A DNA stretch of 64,000 nt, from NCBI RefSeq assembly GCF_003721515.1, contig NZ_RJJD01000021.1, positions 124,001 to 188,000 of the forward strand. The letters are read 5' to 3'. Numbering within the stretch: the stretch's first letter is position 1; each line of letters opens with the position of its first letter. Shown here piece by piece: positions 9,421 to 17,348 of this stretch. Position numbers and translations under genes: made by a program. The DNA comes from Rufibacter latericius. GTDB lineage: Bacteria; Bacteroidota; Bacteroidia; Cytophagales; Hymenobacteraceae. Under the pieces are notes generated by a model. The model was not told the DNA's origin. It saw only the letters and a list, made by a program, of their open reading frames with translations, and ran no database searches.

Positions 9421-10660
9421 GAAAGAGAACGCTATTGCGGATGAAGTTTACGCTTACCTAATTTTTGCCTATGCTGCCTCCCTCCCTTTACGGTTTAACC
9501 TGAAGTCTCCTCTCCTGCTTGCTTTGTTGGTTTTCTTTCTTTGGGATACCTTTCTAAAGAAAAACCGCCAGTTTTCTTATCCCAGGAAGAAGGCCTTTTT
9601 AGCCCTTGTCGTTTATTACGCCGTTTGCCTGGCCTCCCTTCTGTACAGTGATCAGGTCAAAGGCACGTTGAATTTTATCATTCTTCAAGGTTCTTTGCCT
9701 TTATTACCCATCCTTTTCCATAAAAGGCTTTCTCCAAAGCAAATTCAAACCGCTTTGCTCGTGTTTTCCCTTAGTTGTTTCTGTTTGTCAGTGTATGCGA
9801 CGATAGACATTTCAAGGCAATATTTTGAAAAGTACCCGGCCCATTGGCACCAATTACAGGAAATCGACTGGACCTTCTTTTCTTATTTCCTTCCGCAGAA
9901 CATTCATTTCCACGCCCCTTATTACAGCCTTTACATTGGTACGTGCCTGATCATCCACTCGTACTTTCTGTATTCCACAAAGTATGCGCAGAACAAGGCT
10001 AGCTTTGTTTTACACCTGTTTTTCTGCCTGTTCTTTTTCGGCTTCCAAGCTCTGCTGTCTTCCAGGACAGCCTTAGTGGCCACCGTATTGATGATTGCCT
10101 TGGTCTGCGTGTACCTGGCCTTTAAAGCGGGGAAATACCTTGCGTTAGTGGCCATCATTCTTTGTACCGTGGGGGCCAGCGTGTTGGTTTTCCAGAAGGT
10201 AACCTACCTCCGGATAAAGTTCAGCGAAAGCGCCGGGGTGACCCAACGGAAAATGATGTGGACCTCGGCCTTTGACATCATCAAAGAACATCCCGTGTTC
10301 GGAATCAGCCCAGGCGAGAGCGAGTCGGCGCTTGTAGAGAGGTACAAGTCAAACCAATTTCAGGAAGGGATAACCTCCCACTTTGATGCCCACAATCAAT
10401 TCATCATGCACGGGGTTTCCCTGGGTTTGGTTGGTGCAGTAGCCTTGCTATTGGTGCTGTTCTTTCTTTTAAAGGAAGCCTTTCAAAGAAAGAACTATCT
10501 CCTGTTCTGTTTTGTGGCCGTTTTTGCCATTTGCTGCCTAACCGAATCGCTCCTGCAGCGGCGAGATGGTACCCTTCTATTCTCCTTCATCACTTCCCTG
10601 CTCCTTTTTGCCCCCAGGAATTTACAGCCTGAAAAGGAAATAAAGGAAATGGCTGTTTAA
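9398..10660 (+). CDS. O-antigen ligase family protein (WaaL/Wzy_C fold)
   Basis: A 420-residue polytopic membrane protein with about ten to twelve hydrophobic segments. It shows SSRTALVATVLMIALV in a mid-protein span and, in the large periplasmic loop near residue 300, PVFGISPGESESALV followed by SHFDAHNQFIMHGVSLG, the histidine-asparagine motif diagnostic of O-antigen ligases. The probable role is transfer of finished polymer from undecaprenyl diphosphate to lipid A core or another acceptor, at the periplasmic face. It is the last gene of the polysaccharide operon and overlaps the previous glycosyltransferase by 23 nt. Which of the two O-antigen-fold proteins is ligase and which is polymerase is inference. 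Confidence 0.85.
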   Translation: MTFSKTSKKENAIADEVYAYLIFAYAASLPLRFNLKSPLLLALLVFFLWDTFLKKNRQFSYPRKKAFLALVVYYAVCLASLLYSDQVKGTLNFIILQGSLPLLPILFHKRLSPKQIQTALLVFSLSCFCLSVYATIDISRQYFEKYPAHWHQLQEIDWTFFSYFLPQNIHFHAPYYSLYIGTCLIIHSYFLYSTKYAQNKASFVLHLFFCLFFFGFQALLSSRTALVATVLMIALVCVYLAFKAGKYLALVAIILCTVGASVLVFQKVTYLRIKFSESAGVTQRKMMWTSAFDIIKEHPVFGISPGESESALVERYKSNQFQEGITSHFDAHNQFIMHGVSLGLVGAVALLLVLFFLLKEAFQRKNYLLFCFVAVFAICCLTESLLQRRDGTLLFSFITSLLLFAPRNLQPEKEIKEMAV

Positions 10661-10700
10661 ATACGTCTGAATTCTACTTCCCTACTGGAAAAAACCCTTT

Positions 10701-10736
10701 GTTTTAGGCCCGTTTTCCTGAAAATAGCCCCTAAAC
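10701..10736. repeat. Interspersed palindrome, copy 1
   Basis: Imperfect inverted repeat with core CGTTTTCCTGAAAATAG and outer arms GTTTTAGG and CCCTAAAC. It lies in the gap between the polysaccharide operon and hisS, about 40 bp after the operon's last stop. First member of the family that recurs through the rest of the window. Confidence 0.6.
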
Positions 10737-10909
10737 GGCTTTCTTACCTTTCCGGGAAAACCTTGCTGGTTTTAACCTGATCTTCGTTTCAGGAGTAAGG
10801 AAAACAAAGTGATCTTTATCCGTTACGGGGCAGTTTACGAAATAACGGGTTTAAAACAGGATAGCTGCCAGGTTGACCCAGATCCCGCCTGATTCTTTTC
10901 TGAAATTGC

Positions 10910-10917
10910 TATCTTCG
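10910..10917 (+). promoter_or_regulatory. Candidate hisS promoter, -7 box
   Basis: TATCTTCG differs at one base from the Bacteroidota -7 consensus TAnnTTTG and stands 18 nt before the hisS ATG, predicting a leader of roughly 12-15 nt. No convincing TTTG at -33 was seen. Confidence 0.35.
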
Positions 10918-10935
10918 CAGCATTAGCAAGAAAAC

Positions 10936-12318
10936 ATGAGTCAAGACAAACCTTCTATCCCCAAGGGCACCCGTGATTTCGGGCCAGCCACGGTGGTGAA
11001 ACGCAACTATATTTTCTCCGTCATCAAGCGCACGTTTGAGAAATTCGGCTTCCTTCCGCTGGAAACGCCCGCCATGGAAAACCTGTCGGTGCTCACCGGC
11101 AAGTACGGTGACGAGGGCGACCAGCTTATTTTCAAGATCCTGAACTCGGGTGATTTCCTGAGCAAAGTCTCTGCCCAGGACCTGGAGCAAGGCTACAAAC
11201 CACTTACCCGCAAAGTTTCCGAAAAAGCCCTTCGTTACGACCTCACCGTGCCTTTCGCCCGCTTCGTGGTTATGAACCGAAACGAGATCGCTTTCCCGTT
11301 CAAGCGCTACCAGATACAACCGGTTTGGCGCGCCGATCGTCCGCAGCGGGGCCGTTACCGCGAGTTTTACCAGTGCGATGCCGATGTGGTAGGCACTAAT
11401 TCTCTGCTCTGCGAAGCAGAAATCATCCTGATGATCGATGAGGTTCTGAGCACCCTGGGCCTGGACGATTTCACCATCAAATTCAACCACCGCGGTTTAC
11501 TGGCCGGCATTGCCGAAGCCATCGGGGCCAAAGGACGGGAAGCCGACCTGTGCGTAGCCATCGACAAACTGGATAAAATAGGGCAGGATGCTGTTAACGA
11601 CGAACTTCGGCAGAAAAACTTCTCTGAGGAATCCGTAAACAGCCTTAGGCCCATTTTGAACCTGGCTGGGAACATCTCTGACCTGCTTCCGCAGCTGGAT
11701 ACCCTTTTGCAAGACTCCGAAGAAGGAAAACGCGGCTTGCAGGACATCCGCAGCATGTTGTCGTTTCTGGAGAGTTTTACCATAAACAAGGCTAAAATAC
11801 AGCTGGACGTAACCTTGGCCCGGGGCCTCTCCTATTACACCGGCTGCATCTTTGAGGTGAAAGTGAACAACGTGCAGATGGGCAGCATCAGTGGCGGCGG
11901 CCGTTATGATAACCTGACCGGTATGTTCGGGTTGCCGGGCGTATCTGGGGTGGGGTTCTCTTTTGGCGTGGACCGCATCTTTGACGTATTGGAGGAACTC
12001 AACCTGTTCCCGAAGGAAAGCCAGACCATTACGCAACTGCTCATCGCCAACTTTGACGAGGCCTCCATGCGGTATGCCTTGCCGGTGCTGCAAACGCTGC
12101 GGGCCGCAGGAATCTCTGCCGAGCTGTACCCCGAGTCTGCCAAGCTCAAAAAGCAGATGGCGTACGCCGATCAGAAAAGAATTCCGAACGTATTACTGAT
12201 TGGCTCTGAGGAAATAGAAAGCGGCTTGCTCAACCTCCGCAACATGCGCACCGGCCAGCAGGAAAAGTTGCCTTTAGCTCAGATTCTGGAAGTATTACAA
12301 AACAACGCAACCGTTTAA
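10936..12318 (+). CDS. hisS: Histidyl-tRNA synthetase
   Basis: A 460-residue class II aminoacyl-tRNA synthetase that charges tRNA-His in the cytoplasm. It begins with PKGTRDFGP, the standard HisRS N-terminus; motif 2 is GRYREFYQCDADVVG near residue 145, and motif 3/HisA region is seen as LARGLSYYTGCIFEV and SGGGRYDNLTGMFG. The C-terminal anticodon-binding domain begins near residue 360. Length matches the Bacteroidota enzymes. The TAA stop shares its last A with the ATG of hutH, so the tRNA-charging and histidine-degrading genes are cotranscribed and probably translationally coupled. Confidence 0.96.
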   Translation: MSQDKPSIPKGTRDFGPATVVKRNYIFSVIKRTFEKFGFLPLETPAMENLSVLTGKYGDEGDQLIFKILNSGDFLSKVSAQDLEQGYKPLTRKVSEKALRYDLTVPFARFVVMNRNEIAFPFKRYQIQPVWRADRPQRGRYREFYQCDADVVGTNSLLCEAEIILMIDEVLSTLGLDDFTIKFNHRGLLAGIAEAIGAKGREADLCVAIDKLDKIGQDAVNDELRQKNFSEESVNSLRPILNLAGNISDLLPQLDTLLQDSEEGKRGLQDIRSMLSFLESFTINKAKIQLDVTLARGLSYYTGCIFEVKVNNVQMGSISGGGRYDNLTGMFGLPGVSGVGFSFGVDRIFDVLEELNLFPKESQTITQLLIANFDEASMRYALPVLQTLRAAGISAELYPESAKLKKQMAYADQKRIPNVLLIGSEEIESGLLNLRNMRTGQQEKLPLAQILEVLQNNATV

Positions 12319-13823
12319 TGGCCGGGCAGCATCTCGTTTCCCTCGCCCCTATCTCTTTGGCAGAGATAAAGAATGTCCTTAAAAATAGGGCTACGCTGGC
12401 GCTTTCTGAGGAGGTGGAACAACGCATCAACGCGAGCCATGCCTATTTGCACCGGCACCTGGCTTCTTCGCCAAAACCTGTTTATGGCATCAATACCGGC
12501 TTCGGGGCGCTTTGCAACACCAGCATCTCCCCCGAGAACCTGGAAACGCTACAGCGCAACCTGGTGATGTCGCATGCCTGCGGAACGGGCGAGGAAGTGC
12601 CCGCCGAAGTGGTGAAACTGATGCTGTTCCTGAAGGTGCAGTCCTTGGGCTATGGCTACAGCGGCGTGCAGCTTTCTACGGTACAACGGTTACTTTCCTT
12701 CTTTAACCGTGACGTGTACCCGGTGGTGTACCAGCAAGGTTCACTGGGGGCAAGCGGTGACCTGGCTCCCCTGGCGCATCTGTGCCTGCCCATGATTGGC
12801 TTGGGAGAGGTCCGGTTTCAGGAATTCAAGCTCAAAGGCCACGAGATCCTGGACATTTTCAGTTGGGACCCCATCCGGCTGCAGGCCAAAGAAGGACTGG
12901 CCCTGCTGAACGGTACCCAGATGATGACAGCTTATGGTGCCACTATCTGCCTTAGAGCCCGGCAGGTTTCTCTGGCGGCAGATGTAGTGGCGGCCCTTTC
13001 GCTAGAAGCCTTTGACGGACTAAGCGCCCCGTTCTCGCCTCAGATTCACCAGATTCGGCCCCATGCCGGACAGGTGAAAACTGCTGCTCGCGTCTTACAC
13101 CTCTTGGCTGGCAGTGAACTGCAGCAAAAAGAAAAATCTCAGGTACAGGACCCTTACTCGTTCCGATGTGTGCCCCAGGTGCACGGAGCTAGTTTAGATG
13201 CCTTGGAATACGCCGAAAAGGTTTTCACCACCGAGGTGAACTCCGTAACCGATAACCCGAATATTTTCCCGGACGAAGAACTGATTCTTTCCGGGGGGAA
13301 TTTCCACGGACAGCCGCTGGCCTTGGCCTTAGATTTCCTGAGCATCGCTTTGGCGGAATGGGGAAGTATCTCGGAGCGGCGTACGTTCCAGTTGATTTCG
13401 GGCCAGCGGGGTTTGCCGCAGTTCCTGATTCAGGAGCCGGGGCTGAACTCAGGGTTCATGATTCCGCAATACACCGCCGCCTCCATCGTTAGCCAAAATA
13501 AGCAGCTGTGTACTCCCGCCAGCGTGGATTCCATTGTGTCGTCTAACGGGCAGGAAGACCACGTGAGCATGGGCGCCAACAGCGCCACCAAGGCGTACCA
13601 GGTAGTGCAGAACGTGGAGCGGATCTTAGCCATTGAACTGATGGCGGCGGTACAGGCATTGGAGTTCAGACGCCCTTTACGCACCTCTCCGGCATTGGAG
13701 AAAGTGGTAGAAGCTTATAGAAAACAGGTTGCTCCGCTGGAACAAGACCGTGTTTTGCAGCCCGATATTGAAAAAAGCATCAAATTTATCCAGGATTTCC
13801 CTTTTGACGAGTTGATGGCGTGA
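12318..13823 (+). CDS. hutH: Histidine ammonia-lyase
   Basis: A 501-residue enzyme that deaminates L-histidine to trans-urocanate, the first step of histidine catabolism. The self-forming MIO cofactor comes from Ala145-Ser146-Gly147 in GSLGASGDLAPLAHL; the active-site tyrosine is in VYGINTGFG near residue 56, and EVNSVTDNPN and FHGQPLALALDF appear in the usual order. The N-terminal part is complete. The start overlaps the hisS stop by one base, and the stop overlaps the next start. The rest of the hut pathway (hutU, hutI) is not in this window. A related aromatic-amino-acid lyase or aminomutase function is possible but the residues match HAL best. Confidence 0.92.
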   Translation: MAGQHLVSLAPISLAEIKNVLKNRATLALSEEVEQRINASHAYLHRHLASSPKPVYGINTGFGALCNTSISPENLETLQRNLVMSHACGTGEEVPAEVVKLMLFLKVQSLGYGYSGVQLSTVQRLLSFFNRDVYPVVYQQGSLGASGDLAPLAHLCLPMIGLGEVRFQEFKLKGHEILDIFSWDPIRLQAKEGLALLNGTQMMTAYGATICLRARQVSLAADVVAALSLEAFDGLSAPFSPQIHQIRPHAGQVKTAARVLHLLAGSELQQKEKSQVQDPYSFRCVPQVHGASLDALEYAEKVFTTEVNSVTDNPNIFPDEELILSGGNFHGQPLALALDFLSIALAEWGSISERRTFQLISGQRGLPQFLIQEPGLNSGFMIPQYTAASIVSQNKQLCTPASVDSIVSSNGQEDHVSMGANSATKAYQVVQNVERILAIELMAAVQALEFRRPLRTSPALEKVVEAYRKQVAPLEQDRVLQPDIEKSIKFIQDFPFDELMA

Positions 13824-15463
13824 GAAAACAGGTGGCTCTTCTGCTGATTTTAGTGTGTGTGGCCCTTGAAGGTTGGGCCCAGCAGGCGCCTTGTTTTTTA
13901 GCCTTAAGAGGAACCCAGCCCGTGGAGACCTTCTGCGTGGGGGAAACCATCACCTTCAAAGACAACTCCGGCAGGCCCAACGTCACCGAGTTTTATGACT
14001 TCGATGCCCGTGATGGGGTAATTCCTGATCAACTGCCCGCCCATGTTTTCAATACCCCGGGAACCTACACCGTCACCCAGTTAACTGGGGTGGGGAATCT
14101 CTGTCCGCGCACGTTTGTAGTGAAAGCCGCCGCCCCACCCTCCGCCCCGGTTTTACAGAAAGTGACCCTTCAGGGCTCCACCTTTCAATTACAACTGCAA
14201 ACAACGGGAGTGAACGATCTGGTGGTTGAAAGAGCGTCCTCCCCCTCAGGCACCTTTGCTGCCCTGGAAACCATCTCAAACGTAGTTGCTGGTCAAAGCC
14301 AGCATACCATTGGAGTTAATCTGGCTCAGGGATGTTTCCGGGTGCGTGTAACCAATATCTGCTCGGGGCGAGAAGACATCGTTTCCAACACGGTTTGCTC
14401 CCAGACGCTGGTAGTATCGCCGGGTGACCGGCAGAATCTCCTTTCCTGGACCCAGAACCAGAGTCCGGGTGGCGTGACGGAATACCAGGTGCTCAGAGGC
14501 GGACAGCTTTACCAAACCCTTCCGGGCACCCAGACGTCATACACCGATGATCAGGTGGCTTGTGGCCGAAAGTACTCCTATCAATTAGTAGCCCTGCTGC
14601 AGAACAACGTTGCCAGTGCTTCGTTGCCTGTTGAAATAGAAACCCAGGGCACCACCCGCCCAGCCGCCCCTTTTCTGCTCGCCAGCTTTGATCTTCAAAA
14701 CAGAGTGATGCTGGAAACCTTTGTCCCGGACCAGGAAACCTTCAAAGAACAATCGGTTTACCGAAGCCAGAATGGAAACGGTTTCAGCCTGATTTCAGAA
14801 AAACAGTCCAAAAACACAGTGGATCCTTCACAGGTAGATCTCCGGTCCAGGCTTTGTTACCAGGTGGCTTACCTTGATTCCTGTAACGTTTCCTCCAACC
14901 AAAGCAATAGTGCCTGTCCGGTCATTTTAACGGCTACCCTGCAACCCGACGGCTCCGTTCAACTTACCTGGAGCTCCTATGAAGGTTTCCCGTCAGGCGC
15001 AGGGGCTCAGACGCTGCAGCTCCTGGATGACCAGGGAACCGTTTACTGGAGCACCCCGGTGACCGGCCAAAGCTACCTTGATGCCCAGCCACAAACCAAA
15101 TACCAACGGCTTACCTACCGGCTACTTTCTGTTGCCCAGAATGCATCTTACCAGAGTTTCTCTAATACCAGTTCCATTGACCAAGGCTTTCAGTTTCATT
15201 TTCCCACGGCTTTCACCCCCAACAATGATGGCTTGAACGATATTTTCCGGCCGGTGGGGGCTCCTTTTGCTTCGTCCTTTATCCTGCAGGTCCTGAACCG
15301 TTGGGGTCAGATCATCTTCGAAAGCAAGGACCCGAAAGCTGGTTGGAACGGAACCCACGGTGGTAAGCCTGCTCCCCCGGAAACCTACCTCTTCCGGATG
15401 GAAGCCGTGGATGTCAACGGAAAGAAGATTACCCAAAAAGGTACTGTTACCTTGATCAGGTAA
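13820..15463 (+). CDS. Secreted PKD-like protein with type IX (type B) sorting domain
   Basis: A 547-residue exported protein. It starts with GTG overlapping the hutH stop and has a signal peptide (RKQVALLLILVCVALEGWAQ, cleavage near residue 21). A PKD-like fold follows (about residues 30-100, YDFDARDGV and GTYTVTQL), then fibronectin III-like beta-sandwich repeats. The C-terminus from about residue 460 carries FPTAFTPNNDGLNDIF, VLNRWGQIIFES and GWNG, the gliding motility-associated type B sorting domain, so export through the type IX secretion system to the surface is expected. Placement behind hisS-hutH looks like chance operon membership. The molecular role is unknown; adhesion is a guess. 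Confidence 0.85.
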   Translation: MRKQVALLLILVCVALEGWAQQAPCFLALRGTQPVETFCVGETITFKDNSGRPNVTEFYDFDARDGVIPDQLPAHVFNTPGTYTVTQLTGVGNLCPRTFVVKAAAPPSAPVLQKVTLQGSTFQLQLQTTGVNDLVVERASSPSGTFAALETISNVVAGQSQHTIGVNLAQGCFRVRVTNICSGREDIVSNTVCSQTLVVSPGDRQNLLSWTQNQSPGGVTEYQVLRGGQLYQTLPGTQTSYTDDQVACGRKYSYQLVALLQNNVASASLPVEIETQGTTRPAAPFLLASFDLQNRVMLETFVPDQETFKEQSVYRSQNGNGFSLISEKQSKNTVDPSQVDLRSRLCYQVAYLDSCNVSSNQSNSACPVILTATLQPDGSVQLTWSSYEGFPSGAGAQTLQLLDDQGTVYWSTPVTGQSYLDAQPQTKYQRLTYRLLSVAQNASYQSFSNTSSIDQGFQFHFPTAFTPNNDGLNDIFRPVGAPFASSFILQVLNRWGQIIFESKDPKAGWNGTHGGKPAPPETYLFRMEAVDVNGKKITQKGTVTLIR

Positions 15464-15466
15464 GTT

Positions 15467-15500
15467 GTTTTAGGGTCATTTTCAAGAAAACAGCCTTAAA
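15467..15500. repeat. Interspersed palindrome, copy 2
   Basis: Good copy with core ATTTTCAAGAAAACAGCC, beginning 3 bp after the stop of the T9SS protein gene and 167 bp before the YbaB gene. Confidence 0.65.
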
Positions 15501-15666
15501 TGGGGTTTCTTTCCTACTCACTTACTGACTGCCTTTTTTCAAGGATATGCCTGGGGTTCTTTCATTCAGCTAAATCCCTTACTTTTGGACCCGGAAACAA
15601 AGCTGCGGGTATCTTCCTGCCTTGTTTCCCGTTAAGCTTGATAGAACTTACTTAAAGAAGAAGACT

Positions 15667-16002
15667 ATGTTTGACATGTTCGGGATGATGAATAAGGTGA
15701 AGGAGATGCAGGCCAAAATGAAAGAGGCCCAGGATAATCTCAAGCACATCCAGGTATCGGCGGAGGCCGGCGGCGGTATGGTGAAAGCCACGGCCAGCGG
15801 AGACCGGCGCTTGCTGAAGGTGGAGTTTGACGAGACCCTCATGAACCCCAACGACAAAGAAATGCTCGCCGATCTGGTGGTGGCTGCCGTAAACAAAGCC
15901 ATGGACGAGGCCGGTGAACGCGCCAAAGAAGAAATCAAAAAGAACACCGAAGGCATGCTACCCAACATCCCCGGCTTAGATCTGAGCAACTTTGGCTTAT
16001 AG
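15667..16002 (+). CDS. YbaB/EbfC family nucleoid-associated protein
   Basis: A 111-residue protein of the YbaB/EbfC family, small dimeric DNA-binding proteins that coat the nucleoid. Typical features are the N-terminal amphipathic helix MNKVKEMQAKMKEAQDNL, the strand IQVSAEAGGGMVKATASGDRRLLKVEFDE (read here in pieces) and the acidic loop before a C-terminal helix. ATG 15667 is chosen over an upstream in-frame TTG because the family starts there and purine-rich AAGAAGAAG precedes it. In many bacteria the gene sits near dnaX or recR; here it overlaps a glycosyltransferase start by 11 nt, an unusual partner. Confidence 0.9.
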   Translation: MFDMFGMMNKVKEMQAKMKEAQDNLKHIQVSAEAGGGMVKATASGDRRLLKVEFDETLMNPNDKEMLADLVVAAVNKAMDEAGERAKEEIKKNTEGMLPNIPGLDLSNFGL

Positions 16003-17044
16003 TTCCCCCACGGTGGCGGTGGTCATTCTCAACTGGAACGGCCGCCGTTGGTTAGAGCAGTTTTTACCCTCGGTTCTGGAAAACAGCCCCAAAGCCGAAG
16101 TCGTGGTGGCCGACAATGCCTCCTCAGACGATTCCCTTTCCTTTCTCCGTCAGCAGTACCCCCAGGTCAGAACCATTTCCCTGCCCGAGAATTACGGGTT
16201 CTGCGAGGGGTACAACCAGGCTTTGCGGCAGGTGGAGGCCACCTATTACGTCCTTCTCAACTCAGACGTAGAGGTGACGCCCAACTGGCTTGACCCGTTG
16301 GTGAACCTCCTGGAGGAAAACCCGAAGATTGCCGCCTGCCAGCCCAAAATCAAATCGTTTTATCAGAAAACCCATTTTGAGTACGCCGGAGCCGCGGGCG
16401 GATTCCTGGATGCTTACGGGTATCCCTTCTGCCGCGGCCGCTTGTTCGATACCTTGGAAGAAGACCACGGCCAGTATGATGACGTACGACCGGTTTTCTG
16501 GGCTACTGGCGCTTGTCTTTTCATCAGGTCTGCTGCCTACTGGCAAGCCGGCGGATTGGAAAAGGAGTTTTTTGCGCACATGGAAGAGATCGACCTATGC
16601 TGGCGTTTGCAAAACCTTGGCTACGAGATCTATTACCAGAGTCAAAGCACTGTGTACCACGTTGGAGGCGGAACCCTGCCAAAAGCCAACCCCAGAAAGA
16701 CATTTTTGAACTTCAGGAACGGGGCCGCCTTGCTCTACAAAAACCTGAATGAGGAAGAATTGAACAAAATCCTGTACACCCGTTTGGTTTTGGACGGTGT
16801 GGCGGCTACCCAATACTTTGTAAAAGGCAACTGGAAAGAGGTACAGGCTATCTATAAAGCGCACCGGAACTTTTTTGCTCAAATGGCTTTTTGGAAAGAA
16901 AAACGAAAGGAAACTCCGGTAAAGAAAAAAACCACGCAACTCACCGGCTGGAGCCAGCAGAGCGTGTTGTGGCAATATTTTGTAAAAGGCAAGAAGGATT
17001 TCATGGCTTTAAACGTCCCAGACGGTGCTACGCTCCCGGCGTAG
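15992..17044 (+). CDS. Glycosyltransferase family 2, TTG start
   Basis: A 350-residue GT-A enzyme. Motifs in order: VAVVILNWNGRRWLEQFL, VVADNASSDDSLSFL, YGFCEGYNQAL, the metal-binding LLNSDVEVTPNWLD, and HMEEIDLCWRLQNLGY with the catalytic acidic pair. A basic C-terminal tail (KEKRKETPVKKKT) follows. The start codon appears to be TTG, inside the end of the ybaB-like gene (11-nt overlap), since the conserved N-terminus follows immediately and there is no ATG nearby. It is separate from both large polysaccharide regions. Its 3' end overlaps the convergent PspC gene by 36 nt. Confidence 0.85.
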   Translation: MAYSSPTVAVVILNWNGRRWLEQFLPSVLENSPKAEVVVADNASSDDSLSFLRQQYPQVRTISLPENYGFCEGYNQALRQVEATYYVLLNSDVEVTPNWLDPLVNLLEENPKIAACQPKIKSFYQKTHFEYAGAAGGFLDAYGYPFCRGRLFDTLEEDHGQYDDVRPVFWATGACLFIRSAAYWQAGGLEKEFFAHMEEIDLCWRLQNLGYEIYYQSQSTVYHVGGGTLPKANPRKTFLNFRNGAALLYKNLNEEELNKILYTRLVLDGVAATQYFVKGNWKEVQAIYKAHRNFFAQMAFWKEKRKETPVKKKTTQLTGWSQQSVLWQYFVKGKKDFMALNVPDGATLPA

Positions 17045-17227
17045 GATCTTCCGGATGTTCAGCCAAAAAGCCATTACCAGGTACACCAACACTGGTGAGC
17101 CGAACGTTAAAAAGGAGAGGTAGATAAAATAGAGCCTGATGCTGCTGGTAGCGAAGCCTAACTTTTCCCCTACTTTGGTGCAGACCCCAAAGGCTTGGCT
17201 TTCCAGGAAATACTGAATATTTTTCAT
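17009..17227 (-). CDS. PspC domain mini-protein
   Basis: A 72-residue protein consisting essentially of one PspC domain: FGVCTKVGEKLGFATSSIRLYFIYLSFL and then a single transmembrane segment (SPVLVYLVMAFWLN) and a basic tail. PspC domains act in phage-shock type envelope stress responses, often as membrane-bound partners of regulators; stand-alone copies like this are common in Bacteroidota and their role is not settled. It is transcribed against the preceding glycosyltransferase and its last 12 codons overlap that gene's end. Confidence 0.8.
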   Translation of the reverse strand: MKNIQYFLESQAFGVCTKVGEKLGFATSSIRLYFIYLSFLTFGSPVLVYLVMAFWLNIRKILRRERSTVWDV

Positions 17228-17348
17228 GGTTTGAAAAGTTAAACACCTAAGTTAAATAAAATTACAATTTCTACCGTAACTTCCCCTTTGAAAAAGGCTC
17301 TAATTGAGTCTGGTAACGTTTCTATACGTTTCTTGTTGTTTTTAAGAT

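Noticed and set aside
10909-11490. A 193-codon open frame opposite hisS
   Set aside because: hisS motif 2 and the N-terminus are read on the plus strand; the reverse frame has no family match.
13820-15463. Frameshift or pseudogene at the hutH/T9SS gene junction
   Set aside because: The 4-nt overlap with a GTG start is an ordinary coupled arrangement and the signal peptide follows directly.
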